Shown: in pieces, positions 13,001-27,900 of the stretch
Layout: every line of letters begins with the position of its first letter
How positions within the stretch are numbered: the first letter of the stretch is position 1
Source of the DNA: Loxodes magnus
Taxonomy: Eukaryota; Ciliophora; Karyorelictea; Loxodida; Loxodidae
Assembly (NCBI GenBank): GCA_946699065.1
Contig: CAMPDV010001442.1
Span: 1-64,000, forward strand
DNA length: 64,000 nucleotides
Direction of reading: 5' to 3'
Made by a program: the position numbers and the translations under genes
The notes under the pieces: generated by a model
Database searches by the model: none
What the model saw: only the letters and a program-made list of their open reading frames with translations
What the model was told of the DNA's origin: nothing

Positions 13001-15943
13001 TATGAAGGTGTATTTTTAGGAATGTAATATTGAATCAAATTTTTGGAAATTTGAAATAAAAGAGGTATAGAGTTAAAAGAGATAAGGTAAAGAGATGTGA
13101 AATCATGAGAAGGGAAGAAGTAAGGTATATTTTAAGTGCTAAAGAGTGGTAGAAAGAAAAAGGTGAAAGAAGTAAAAGGAAAGAAAAAGGAGTTGGAAAG
13201 AAGGATTTTTGAACTTAGTGTATTAAGAGGAGTATATTAGTGTATTTAAGTATATGAGTAAAAAGTATGAAGGTGTATTTTTAGGAATGTAATATTGAAT
13301 CAAATTTTTGGAAATTTGAAATAAAAGAGGTATAGAGTTAAAAGAGATAAGGTAAAGAGATGTGAAATCATGAGAAGGGAAGAAGTAAGGTATATTTTAA
13401 GTGCTAAAGAGTGGTAGAAAGAAAAAGGTGAAAGAAGTAAAAGGAAAGAAAAAGGAGTTGGAAAGAAGGATTTTTGAACTTAGTGTATTAAGAGGAGTAT
13501 ATTAGTGTATTTATGTGTATGTGTAAAAAGTATGAAGGTGTATTTTTAGGAATGTAATATTGAATCAAATTTTTGGAAATTTGAAATAAAAGAGGTATAG
13601 AGTTAAAAGAGATAAGGTAAAGAGATGTGAAATCATGAGAAGGGAAGAAGTAAGGTATATTTTAAGTGCTAAAGAGTGGTAGAAAGAAAAAGGTGAAAGA
13701 AGTAAAAGGAAAGAAAAAGGAGTTGGAAAGAAGGATTTTTGAACTTAGTGTATTAAGAGGAGTATATTAGTGTATTTAAGTATATGAGTGTGTAAAAAGT
13801 ATGAAGGTGTATTTTTAGGAATGTAATATTGAATCAAATTTTTGGAAATTTGAAATAAAAGAGTTATAGAGTTAAAAGAGATAAGGTAAAGAGATGTGAA
13901 ATCATGAGAAGGGAAGAAGTAAGGTATATTTTAAGTGCTAAAGAGTGGTAGAAAGAAAAAGGTGAAAGAAGTAAAAGGAAAGAAAAAGGAGTTGGAAAGA
14001 AGGATTTTTGAACTTAGTGTATTAAGAGGAGTATATTAGTGTATTTAGTTTATGTGTAAAAAGCATGAAGGTGTATTTTTAGGAATGTAATATTGAATCA
14101 AATTTTTGGAAATTTGATATAAAAGAGTTATAGAGTTAAAAGAGATAAAGTAAAGAGATGTGAAATCATGAGAAGGGAAGAAGTAAGGTATATTTTAAGT
14201 GCTAAAGAGTGGTAGAAAGAAAAAGGTGAAAGAAGTAAAAGGAAAGAAAAAGGAGTTGGAAAGAAGGATTTTTGAACTTAGTGTATTAAGAGGAGTATAT
14301 TAGTGTATTTAGTTTATGTGTAAAAAGCATGAAGGTGTATTTTTAGGAATGTAATATTGAATCAAATTTTTGGAAATTTGAAATAAAAGAGGTATAGAGT
14401 TAAAAGAGATAAGGTAAAGAGATGTGAAATCATGAGAAGGGAAGAAGTAAGGTATATTTTAAGTGCTAAAGAGTGGTAGAAAGAAAAAGGTGAAAGAAGT
14501 AAAAGGAAAGAAAAAGGAGTTGGAAAGAAGGATTTTTGAACTTAGTGTATTAAGAGGAGTATATTAGTGTATTTAAGTATATGAGTAAAAAGTATGAAGG
14601 TGTATTTTTAGGAATGTAATATTGAATCAAATTTTTGGAAATTTGAAATAAAAGAGGTATAGAGTTAAAAGAGATAAGGTAAAGAGATGTGAAATCATGA
14701 GAAGGGAAGAAGTAAGGTATATTTTAAGTGCTAAAGAGTGGTAGAAAGAAAAAGGTGAAAGAAGTAAAAGGAAAGAAAAAGGAGTTGGAAAGAAGGATTT
14801 TTGAACTTAGTGTATTAAGAGGAGTATATTAGTGTATTTATGTGTATGTGTAAAAAGTATGAAGGTGTATTTTTAGGAATGTAATATTGAATCAAATTTT
14901 TGGAAATTTGAAATAAAAGAGGTATAGAGTTAAAAGAGATAAGGTAAAGAGATGTGAAATCATGAGAAGGGAAGAAGTAAGGTATATTTTAAGTGCTAAA
15001 GAGTGGTAGAAAGAAAAAGGTGAAAGAAGTAAAAGGAAAGAAAAAGGAGTTGGAAAGAAGGATTTTTGAACTTAGTGTATTAAGAGGAGTATATTAGTGT
15101 ATTTAAGTATATGAGTGTGTAAAAAGTATGAAGGTGTATTTTTAGGAATGTAATATTGAATCAAATTTTTGGAAATTTGAAATAAAAGAGGTATAGAGTT
15201 AAAAGAGATAAGGTAAAGAGATGTGAAATCATGAGAAGGGAAGAAGTAAGGTATATTTTAAGTGCTAAAGAGTGGTAGAAAGAAAAAGGTGAAAGAAGTA
15301 AAAGGAAAGAAAAAGGAGTTGGAAAGAAGGATTTTTGAACTTAGTGTATTAAGAGGAGTATATTAGTGTATTTATGTGTATGTGTAAAAAGTATGAAGGT
15401 GTATTTTTAGGAATGTAATATTGAATCAAATTTTTGGAAATTTGAAATAAAAGAGGTATAGAGTTAAAAGAGATAAGGTAAAGAGATGTGAAATCATGAG
15501 AAGGGAAGAAGTAAGGTATATTTTAAGTGCTAAAGAGTGGTAGAAAGAAAAAGGTGAAAGAAGTAAAAGGAAAGAAAAAGGAGTTGGAAAGAAGGATTTT
15601 TGAACTTAGTGTATTAAGAGGAGTATATTAGTGTATTTAAGTATATGAGTGTGTAAAAAGTATGAAGGTGTATTTTTAGGAATGTAATATTGAATCAAAT
15701 TTTTGGAAATTTGAAATAAAAGAGTTATAGAGTTAAAAGAGATAAGGTAAAGAGATGTGAAATCATGAGAAGGGAAGAAGTAAGGTATATTTTAAGTGCT
15801 AAAGAGTGGTAGAAAGAAAAAGGTGAAAGAAGTAAAAGGAAAGAAAAAGGAGTTGGAAAGAAGGATTTTTGAACTTAGTGTATTAAGAGGAGTATATTAG
15901 TGTATTTAGTTTATGTGTAAAAAGCATGAAGGTGTATTTTTAG
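10074..15943 (+). repeat. 264-bp tandem satellite array, about 22 copies
   Basis: The unit begins GTGTAAAAAGTATGAAGG and is purine-rich on the plus strand. The first two units start at 10074 and 10338, a period of 264 bp. Copies are nearly identical; most variation sits in the 10-16 bp linker (variants such as agtgtatgtg, aagtatatgagt, atgtatatgagtgtg, atgtgtatgtg, agtttatgtg). The linker order repeats in blocks of two or three units, so the array grew partly by multi-unit duplication. The last copies carry extra shared changes (GAGTTATAG, AAGCATG). The last unit breaks off at 15943. Linker lengths differ by amounts that are not multiples of three, which argues against a coding repeat. Confidence 0.97.
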
Positions 15944-18900
15944 TGTTATAAATGTAGACATTTCAGTGTATTGATGCAAATAGTATTAAAGTTTTTTAAA
16001 TTAAGGTGTTAGATTCAATTTTATTATTTCTTCTTTAGTAGGCTTTTGTATCTTGAATGAAATAATAAAAATTATTTGAATTTTTTTTTTGAACTGTAAA
16101 ATATATTTTAAAGTTTTCTCACAAGAGTTTTATAATTTTAAAAGAAATAAAAAATGTTTGATTTATAAAAATACAAAGAAGTTTAATAAATTGTTTATGA
16201 AAATTGATAATATTATTTTATATTTATCAAGAAAAAAATCATAAATAGATTAGAATTTTTTTCTAATAAAAGTTAAAAAAATATAGTATAAAATTTTTTA
16301 ATTTTTTTTCATATCATTTTCAAAGAAATAAATGTTGAATTAAGATTTTTAATAGTGTTAATTTCTTAATTAAATTTAGTATCTTGATAAAATATTTACA
16401 ACTTATAATTAATTAGTAAAATTATTTTATTTTTATTCTGTATGTTATTTATTCTCTTTAAGTTATAAAAGCATTTTAATTTTATGATATAACTTAAATA
16501 TATTTTTATTTCTTCAAATGAATAAGAAATTTCTTAAAAATTTTTATGAAGATATTGAGTTACAAATCGATTTAGTATATATTTTATAATAATAGTTTGC
16601 ATTTAAAATTAAATATTTCAAGTACAATAAAAAAATTAAAAATTAATAAATATGCCACTCTTTAATTTATTTTAGCTTGCCTTATATAATTATAAGTTTT
16701 AATGAATTGTTCCCAGTTATTTCTATATACTATATTTATTTTCTATTTATTTTTAGTTTCTTAAATTTTTTTTTACAATTATATCTAAAAAAAGAATGTT
16801 GAAAATCTTTATGCTATGTATAAATACATATAAAAATGGAAGACATTTGTAATAATTTTTCTATCAAAGATTTATTAATAATTAAATCTTATTGCAAACA
16901 ACTCCATTTAATTTAAAAAATGTAAATATTATTCTTTTATCTAATAAATTTAAGTAAGAAGATTAATATTTATTTAACTTAAGTTAGAAGGTATATTAAA
17001 ATATTGTGAATAAATAGAATGAAATAATTAAAAACAATTGAGTAAAGTTTAAATAGAATTTAAATTAAATATTTAGAAAATGTAAAAGTATTAAGTTTGA
17101 ATAGTTATTATAATAATAACAGATTTAGTTCCTTATTTTATATTTCTTTCTAAATCAACTAATATACTTATCTTTTTTATATAAATCAAAAATTATCAAA
17201 TTTAAAGTAATTCAAATATGAATATTAAAATATATTAATAAAACTTTTGAAGGGCTATGAGAAAATATTCTTCATGATATAAAATGAATATTTTAACAAA
17301 TATAATCTTTCAATTTCTTGAGTTAAAACCCTATTTATTACTCATATTTAAAGGTATAAGGTTTGTCTGCTATTTTTAAAAAGTAACTAAAGTTTAGGCT
17401 TAACTAATAATTTTTGTGATATAGCCTATAATCTCGAATAATATACTAATGTATATTAATTAAATGTTTGAAGATTATATTATTTTAATACTCCAACATT
17501 TGAAAGGTCAGAATTTACATGATTGTTTTATTATTATTGAAAGACTTATACAAAGAATATTTTAATTTACGACTTAATTTTATTTATGAAATATGAATGG
17601 TATTACCAAACTAAATATTTATTTCATAGTAATAAATTAAATTTGCATCATAATACAAATTTTTTTAACTTAAGAAAGCAAAAGCTTTTAAATTTAATAA
17701 TGAAATAGTATTAAATTAAATTTTATTTGTACTATTTAGCATTTTAAGATTTAATAATTACATTTATTTAATTTCTTCTTTAAATCACACAAAATCCTTT
17801 TCTAAAATTTATATAAAATCTGTTTCATAAAATTTATTATAATGCATGGAATAAAATTTCCAGTATACTTATATCATAAAATATTAGTTTAAAGATGAAA
17901 ATGAAATAATTTATTTTTTAGATAATTGAGATTTATATTATTAACTTTATAATTTATTTTACTAATTACTAAATCTCTTAAAAATGTTTTCAAATTTGTT
18001 AGATTAAATATGTTCATTTGCCTTTTGTATAATTATAATTAAAATTTTTGAATGAAGATTTACTAGAATATTTAAAAAAATAATTAGATTTTAGTATTAA
18101 AATAATAGTAATTCCTATTTCAATTAGATATTATTTAATTAGTTACTGAATTTTAAGTTTTTATTTAATTAATATTTTCCAAAAAGTATATTTACAGCTA
18201 AATTACTGAATACTTTAAATTCAATTAAAACAAAAATTTTTCATACTAAATTTTCTAGTTGTTTGCACAACATACTCACACAATCGACACAGTCTGAAAC
18301 TACTTCTTTCAACAGTCTTATGACTAATTATGAATTTAGCTTCTCCCATTGTCTGATATTATTTATATTTATACTTTAACATTTTGTAAGAATAAGGCTT
18401 TAACTCTTTCTTTAGTTTGATCCAATATCTACGACTTGAATGATAATACTTCAATGATATTTTAACAAAAAGCATTGCTTAATTTCTATTCCATTCATCG
18501 GCTAATAATGGTTTAAGTACATATAATCATCTTCGCTTTATTTGTTTTTCTGTCTATATAATTTCTCCTTAGTGTATATTCTTATTGAGACGTCTAGTTA
18601 TTTTAATCCATCTATAATAGAAGTTGCGAAGTTTCATTTTGTCAATGACAAACTAATCTTCTTCATACGACCATTAATCTACAAGCAGTTTTAAGTTTTT
18701 AATATTCTAATTTTAGATTATTTAAATAAAATAAAATAATTAATTTAAACTAAAGTTTTAAATTAAATAAAACTAAATTAAATAGTTATACTTTAAATGT
18801 ATAAGCATTTCAACTATTCTTATAAAGATAAAAACTAACTACCAAAATTTATCTATTTATAGTTTAAGCTAAAGTAATTAGATATTCCTCATAAACTTAG

Positions 18901-21900
18901 TTATCTTTATTAGTTATTTTATCTTAACTTTATATTAATTTAAGATACCAATCATTTAATACTCTTATAATATCACTAATTGAATTATCTTAATCAACTT
19001 ATTTTTTAATTTTCTAATTAATATTCCTTCTATCATCCTAAAATAATAATTAATATTCTTTAATCTAATAAATTTTAAAGTTTTTATTTATGCATAAATA
19101 ATAAAATGTAAATGCTTAAATAGAATATTAGTTTATATATTCACTAGTTTATTCTAAATATTTATTAACTAAATTCTAAGATTTAATTATTATACTTATA
19201 CCTTTTTTATACCTTTATTAAATTAATTATATTATATTGCTAATATAGTTATTTAAATAGACTTTTTAAATTATTTATCTATTTTATTACATTTTATTTA
19301 AAGTTAAGAAATTTAATAAAATTTATTTTCATTTAAATAGTAAAATAAATTAAGTTTATAGAATAAAGTTAAAACTAATGAGAGTTGCATTATAGAAATA
19401 TATTTTTTACTTTTTTCAAGTAAAATAAAAGTTTCTTTATTTTAAATTTTTTAAAATAAATAAAATTATAAAATAAATTTATTTATAAGCATTATAATCT
19501 TAATAATTGCTATTCATTTTATATTTTTAAGATTTTATTTTAATTTTTAAATTAACAAGTGTTAAGTTATGAGATAAGGATTATTTTATTAAATTAATAT
19601 TAATAAAAATTTTTAATGAAGAATTGGAAATGCTTAAACACAACTAAATAAATATAATAATTTTAATTTTAAGAGTTAACTTAGTCTTTGTATATTAGTT
19701 TATGTTTAAAATTAATTTTTATTTATTAAGCCTTCAAATCAAACATTGACGTGAATTTAAAATACCAAAATATTTTTTAATGAAAATGCTAAACTTATAT
19801 AACTTTTTTTTTAATGTTTGTTATTCAGTTAATTATAAGTTTTAATAATAAATTATAAGATGATGTATATACTGCACTCAGTTACAATTTTTAATAAAAT
19901 TGCTTCTCTTTTTTAATTAATAAAATGTTTATTTTTTATACTTAAAAAAATTATAAAGCCTTACAATCTTAAATAAATTTAATTTCTCATTTTATTACTT
20001 TGAACAATATTTAAGAGTATAAAGTAATTTTAACTATTTATTTGTTTACTTTATATAATTATTTCATTATACCATAAATTTTGAGCACATATTTTAAAAT
20101 TAATTGTTTTTACCAACAATATAAAATTTTAATAATGCTAAAGTGAAAAATTTTAAATATTAAAAAATAAATCATAAAGCTTCACAAATCTTTAAAATTT
20201 TTTATTTATAACTAGATCCAACTTTAGTCCTTTTATAAACTCTTAAGAAATTATTGATTTATAAAATTATTTATAATTATATTAATTAATTTTTTAAATA
20301 AATCAAAATCTTAAATTTAAACTAAAATTAGTCGATCCAATTAGATAAATTAAGAAAAGCTTAGAATCACAAATTATATTGTCTTTATATAAAATAAATT
20401 ACTCAATCTCTCTTTTTTTATTTACTCCTAATTAAAGGCTTTTAAGAGCGAATTTTATCTTATTTTTTATATTTTATTTAGATAAAGAAATTATTAAAAT
20501 TTAGAATATCTAAATTTTTAATTAATATAAATAAAATAATAAATTATAATAATATTCTTAAATTTTCATTTATAATTTTCTGCTTATATTAAAACTACTA
20601 AAAATAAGCTAAACATTCGTTTATTCATAGATGTAAAATAAAAAATTTACAGATAAAAGGAAATTAACATACAGAATGATAAATGAAATAAGCTACACCA
20701 AAATTCCTGTTACAGACTAAATTTTATAGTACCTCAAAGCCTTTTATTATAATCGGAGGAATAATTAGGATTACAACATAACAGGAATTAAAATAATAGA
20801 TAGATTTGCTTATTCTTTTATTTAGATGCCAGATAGCTTTCATTGTTGAGAATCGATGTAGAAAATTTATAAAGTGAGATAGAAGTCTACTATGTTTTAA
20901 TAGTGTCTAATAAATGTTTAATAAAGTATAAAATTTATTTTTAAATATACACTTATTTCTTTAAATTATCTAAAATTAGAGTAAAACATAATTAAAAAGT
21001 AAATTTCATATATAAAATTTTATCTATAGTTACTATAAAATTTTATAAATAGACGAGAAAGTTAGAGAAGATAATGACTATAAATTAAAAATAAGAGATA
21101 AAATAATAACTAACAAAAAATAAAGAAAATAATAAATATTACAAAAGAAAAATAATATAAAGTAATGCTTATCTATTCCTTGTTAATTATATACATTTTA
21201 AGAGTTTTTTATTTATTTAGTTAAAAATTATAAAAAATATAGGTAAAATTAAATAAAAATTATGAAAAATGTATTTTTTAGTTTGGTAGCATGTAATAAA
21301 TTAAGGATTTATAGCTAAGAATAAAAATCTAAAATTTTAGGTTATATAATATAAACTTTTAATGTACATCTGAGATTTATTTTAATAATTATCTTTAAAT
21401 CAATCAACTCAAATAGTAAAAGTTGAATTATATTAATAAAGCATTTGCATACAAAGAAAATATGTTGTATAGCTTTATCTTTAATAGATAAAGTAAATTT
21501 TTTACATAATTTAAAATTTAGAGTTTATTAATTAAGAAATGTGTGTATTTATAAGTAATATAAACTCCTTATCCAATAAATGAGTATTATTATTATTTAA
21601 GTCATTTTAGATTAATTGAAAAAATTAAAGTTCAAATTATAAAGCTAAACTTTATGAAAAAATTTGTATTTTTCTCAAATTAATAGAAAAATAATTTCTA
21701 AATAAATTTACAATCCAATCCTTAATACAAAGGTTAACGAAGGAGATATGCAGTTTAAAATATTTTTTAAACAATTTAAAGCATAAATTATTTTTAATCA
21801 GCAGAATTTAAATAGCTCTTAATTTTTTAAGCAAGAAACAAATCCTCAAGTTTAGAGAATTTAGATTGAAAGAAATATAGTTAAGCATTAAAATAGAAAA

Positions 21901-24900
21901 TTATAAAACTTAATAAAGTTGAAACATTTCTTTTTTATGCTAAATAAAAAAATTATGTGAATTAAAATTAAAAAATAATAATATTAGAAGTTATACAATC
22001 TCCATAAATTTTAAAATGATCTTCACAAATAAAAAATTAAGTTATATGAAAAAAATTTCAAAATATATTTATACAAAAAGGACTATTCAAAGAAGAAAAA
22101 TTTAGAAGAGATAGACGACCAAGATATAAATTCTTAGCAATCAAGAGAACTACTTAAATTTAAAATTTAATTTATCTCTGCATTAATTTTAAATGATAAT
22201 CACATTTAAAAAGTTTTTGAGCTTTATTAATTGTATAATAATTTCTAGATAAATGAGACAATTAAAATATTTTAAAGTTAATACCTTTAAGACAATTAAA
22301 TAGAATAAGCTAGCTGAATTTAAATTTTAGTAGAAATAAATACTAGCAAATCCTTTAATTAAATTCATCAATTGATATAATAAAATTTACCAAATAAAAA
22401 TATCTAAAAATTATAAAAGAGAATTTTCATCTAAAACTTAGTTATATATTTAAAAGAAATTTCTCAATTTAAGTTTATAAAAGAATATAGGAATTAATGC
22501 TCACATTATTCAGGTAAATAATTAAAAGCAGAATAAGATAATGCTCTTCCGATTTCTTACAATTTTCATAGAAAAAATAGAAAAAATAAAAGATAATTCA
22601 AAATAAAATAATTCGAAATTTTTTTTCTATTTAAACTTTAAATATTTTAAGGTTCTTTTATTTAAGAATCATTATATTTGGGTTTTAAAGTCGAAAACAA
22701 TTGGAATAATATGTGAAAAAAATTTATAAATAAAGAAGCATTATTAAACTTTCTTTTTTTATTTTAGAAGGTAAAAGGTTTCTAAAAGATGATATTTTTC
22801 AACTTTATGTAATAAAGATAAATGGCTATCTCAATTTAAAATTATTATCAATTTTTTTATTTTTATGTCTCCTCAAAAATACGTTATAGGACTCAGATAT
22901 ATAAACAACTTAGAATTAGATGGTGACAAAATTAAGCTAGTAAGTCAAAAGATAGAGTCAATTACTATTTAATAATTATGAAATTTTAAGTATAATAGAG
23001 TAAAAAGGCCTAAATATAATACAAATAAAGAAATACATACAACTAACTAGAACTCAAAGAGAATTACAAAATAATGCAGGATTTGACACTGTCGAATAAA
23101 TTAAAGGAAGAAAGATATAAATTTATAAATGGATAATTAATAAAGGTAAACAAATCTTATAAAAATTAGGTTATAATTATTGCCAACATCTGATATAGTT
23201 TTGGCTTTAAATAATTTTATATCCAAAAAGATAAAAATGCTAAATAAAATAATGATTCTAGTCCCTAAACTAACTAATCTCATCTAAATATGCTTCATAA
23301 AATTAAAAAAAAAATTTCTTAATAAATTTAATTATTTTAGTTTTGAAAAAATTTGAAGCAAATATGAGCTATAAAGTTAAGGATTTTAAAAATAAATTTT
23401 GCAGCAATAAATAAATATAGCAGCCTAAGAAAAGATGCATAATAATTTATTTATTATTAAAATTAAGACAAAAATTATTAGAAAGGCTTGTCTATTCTAA
23501 ACTTAAGCCTTATAAAAAAATATAAAGAAATTAGAAGCAAAAATAATAAATAAAAATACTAAAATCTCTTTATTTAACTTAGGCTTATTTTAGTTCTGTT
23601 AAGAGTTGAAAATAATTATATTTTATTGATATAATCATAATTATAATATAGCATCATTATATATAATAAGTTTAAATAATTGTATACTGAATAATTATCA
23701 TAAGTTCCTTGTCATAATTTTAAAAGAGAACATTGCTTCTTTATGTTAAATAAATAAAATTGCTTATACATCTCATACACTTATATAATGTATTAAGTTT
23801 AAATATATATAGCACCTAAAAATAAAAAGATTTGCTTCTTTATAGATATTAAAAAAATTATCTTAGCTTAAAATCCATTTCGAAAATCAGAATTTTCTTT
23901 GAATATTTGAAGCTAAAAATTAATTTATATCAACATGTAAAATTTATATTCATGAAATCAAAATATTAAATATTAAACAGATCAAAGATAAAATAGACAT
24001 AACTAATTAGTTTTTATGTAAAGGAAATAGAAAAGTAAACTGGAAAAAATCAGAATTTTTGCAGTTCTTTCATAAAGCATAAGTAATATATTTATCTTTA
24101 TTTATTATGAATATCTTAGTTCTTTTAGACATTTAAAATAAAAATATAAGAATTTCTAAACTGCTAATTAATTTGGTTAATAGCTTTTAAATTATATAAT
24201 TAATTTAAATTTTATTAAATTTGCTGAATGAGCTAGAGTTCTTTAAAACTAGCTTGGATGGTTGGTAATATTAATGCTTTTAAATCTTAAATAAATATTA
24301 AAAAAGATTTATTAGGGTTTTTAAGTCCTTAATTATTAATCTATAATTAATAGTGAAATCATTATTTATTTTTGTCTATTAGTGCATTAAGAGAGAGCTA
24401 TATGAAAAAAAGCTTTAAAAATATTCAGTTGATTTTATTTTTAATAAAATTTTCCTTTAAAACTTCTCTAGCTCACAATATTTATAATAGCAAACATCAA
24501 AATCCTTTTTCTTTTTTTTAGTTATTCTTTTCTTGATAATATTCTGAAAAATATTGCTCGAACAAAAATTAGAAATATGAGAAAATAAAAAAGCAATAAA
24601 TATATATAATGATAGTTCTTTATTAATTCTATTAAGCTTTAAGAATTAAAAGGACATTGAAGTTTAGTTGAATCTTAATAATTAATTAATAACTTAAAAA
24701 TTATTAATTATATGGCTGTATCATTTCTAATAAAACATTCTAAAATAAAATTCTTAAGGGAATATACTTTGTTCTTTTATACGCCTTTATAATTTAAGCC
24801 TTTAAATTAGAATCAACCTTTAATATATGGGTAAATATAATTATTTTCCTTTTTAATTGAATTAAAGAATATTATGTAATTAGTGTATAAAAGAAATTAT

Positions 24901-27900
24901 ATTTATTATGTATAATGTTTTTATTAAATTTAAAGGACTTAAATTTTAAACTAAGAGTGTGGAAATAATAAACAAATATTATAAAATAAATAAATCATGT
25001 TGCTAGTATTTCCTTTTATTAATATAGCATAATTTATTTTTCTTATTATTATTAAGCTACTTATTACACTTCCTTTATATAATAATTTTGTATGCCTTTT
25101 ACCTTTTTTCCATAAGTCAATCATATCTACTTTAATTGTTTATCTTTATTTTAGTCTTTTAAATTATTAAAAATTTAGTAGAAAAGCTTCAGAAAAAATT
25201 AATAATTTCTTTATATATTGACCTTACAATTAAATTCCATGAATTTATTATTATTTGTTTATTACTAAAATAAATTTTTTAAGCGAAAATACTAAAAAAA
25301 GATTAAATTAAACCAAAAATTCCAAATTTTTATAAAAAGGGCTATGATTTAATTTATAAATTAAAGATATGAGATTGTAATTAGATAATTTAAGAAAAAT
25401 TGTTTATAGATTTTTTATTGCCAATTTTAGTTAAAAACTTTATGTTGGTTGTTTATCTAAATTAATAATGCTTATTTTTAATAAATCTTTATTTAGGAAA
25501 TATAAGTTTTATAAAGCTCTAAGTTATTTTTAATTTTAGAAATTGTTTGTTTCCTAAATAAACAAAAATTGCTATGATATTTAGCATATTTTATATCTTA
25601 TGAGAAGATTTACTTTGACTTAAGATAAATTTAATAATAATTTTTCTAATTTTTATGCTTTTTAATTAATAAATAACTTTTATAAAAATGAATCCTTTGA
25701 GTGTATTTAAATGGACTTAATAATGATATCATTAAAATACTCTTTATCTACAATTTTCTTTCCTTAATAATTATACTAAATGCTTATAAAATAAATAAAA
25801 CCTTAAAAAAGCATAAAACTTGTTTATTCAATTTTCTTATATTTTATTTTTTAAAGTTAATTTTAGATTCTTATTCATTAAGTTATCATAATAATTTTCT
25901 ATTAATTATTTTCATATAATAATCTATAGCAATAGTTAAGTATAGGAACTTGCAAATAGAAATTTTAAAGAACTGTAATAAGTTATTTAGAATTTAATCC
26001 TTTAAACTTTTAATATTAGCTCATCTTATAAAAGGAGTTAAATTCTTGGGAAATGTATTTATTTTGACTTAACCTTTATGTATTTTTTAATTGATGTTCA
26101 AATTATTATTTAAATTCTAAAAATAAAGTTTTCTATCTTTATCTTAAATATTATATACATACAGGCTATTATAAGATAAAAATGGTATAATGAAATAGTA
26201 TTGGCAGATGATGGAAAGTGGATGTTAGTTATTTGTATAAAGTTTTTAATTAAATTTATTTATATTTTAGAGTTTTAATATTTAGTGTATTAAATAGAAA
26301 AAATGAAATTTGTATTTTTAGTTTTAATGCTAAATATATTTAATTTGAGAGACTATAGAGTTGTATATTTAAGAAGATAAAAGTATTTAGATATTTGCTT
26401 AAAATATTTTAGACATAGGTAGAAAAAAGTTTTTTATAATCTAAAAATAAAAGATATATAATTAATTACATGGGTTTAAATTTAGAGCTTTAGTATTCGT
26501 TTTTCTAAATTAACTAATTCCAATGCTTAAAAGTTCTAATAGTGCACTTTATTTATTAACAATATTTATAGGCTTTTAATATGAGAATAATAATATACAT
26601 CTATTTTGTAAACTTAATAAACGAGAGAATAAAAAGGAATTTATTTTATGCATATACGATAATTAACTTACTTAAAGTTTATATTTTAGAAGATAAATTA
26701 TTTCATATCCTTTGTCTTAATAGATTAACTCTATGCTTTTATATTTTTAATTAAATTGGTTTTTTATCTTTTTCAATAGTAACAGTAATGATATATATTT
26801 ATAATTTTTAGGTTTTAGTTAAAAATTTCTTTTTATGATATGATTTAATAGCTAAGTATAATTCTAGATTTAATCCCAAATATTTATAATGCTTAATTAT
26901 TGTGAATATCTTAAATATATTTAAGATAGATTTATTAATAAAAAGGCTATTATTATTATTTATATGTGACTTTCTTTAGTTTACTAACTTTATTAGTATT
27001 AAATCTTCTTAAAAGTAAATATTCTATCTTATTACTTAAATGTATTTAAAAGACAAGAGATACTTAAATCTCAAAACTAAAGAGATTATTATTAGCATAT
27101 TTATATATTTTATTTATTTCATCAAAGTCTATTAAGCTTTATATTTACTATTATTCCTACTTTAAAAAATCCTTATATTTAATTAATAATTTTATATAGC
27201 TAAGCTAATAAAAACTTATTATGACAAAAAATAAATTATTCTTATAGTTTTTAACTTAAATCAATTTAATTTTTTTTGTATAGAAGTGTATATTTGAATA
27301 AATGGACTGCTAGAGCTTCTTCATTTGAAAATTAAATAAATAAATTAAAAATATAAGCATTCCATTCTTAAATCCAAACTAATTCTTTGCTTATTCAAAA
27401 TAAATTTCAGGTATTTAAAGAATTAGGGGAGATTGTTAGTTTTTTAATTTTATTTTAGACAACTAACTTGCTTGCAAAACAGCCTTATTTTAAGTAATCA
27501 TAAAAAGCTTTAATGATTTAGTTTATTTTAATAACAAAAATAGAATCTAATTAAATAAACTCATATCTCTTAAGGATTTTAGATAAAAAATAAAGGATAT
27601 AATCAAATTATTTAGTAATTTTTATGTGGCTATATCATGTTTAGGTTGGTTTGGAATATTGCTTCATTAAATAGTTTTGGTCTTCTTTTTTTATTAAATT
27701 TAATAGAATTTTTTAAATTTCATTAATATTCTTTTCTCTTTATCTAATTATTAGGTTCTAAAAATATTCGTCCAATAATTTCTTCTTAGTCTAATTAATT
27801 TTATCTAATAATTAATAAATAAAAGGAATATATTAGCTTATTTTTATTATTTTATCATATCACTTAATTTGCGAATTTAAGTTCTTTGTAGTTTTTTTTT

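Noticed and set aside
10074-15943. Coding potential of the satellite (264 bp is 88 codons)
   Set aside because: Linkers differ by lengths that are not multiples of three, so no frame passes through the array; units are conserved equally at all codon positions.
26204-26222. A LADDG string on the plus strand, like a polymerase active site
   Set aside because: It stands alone in the AT-rich desert with no other polymerase motif around it.
27640-27655. AGGTTGGTTT, resembling the core of the Tetrahymena chromosome breakage sequence
   Set aside because: Only the ten-base core matches; the flanking bases of the 15-base element do not, and the genetic code inferred here is not that of Tetrahymena.
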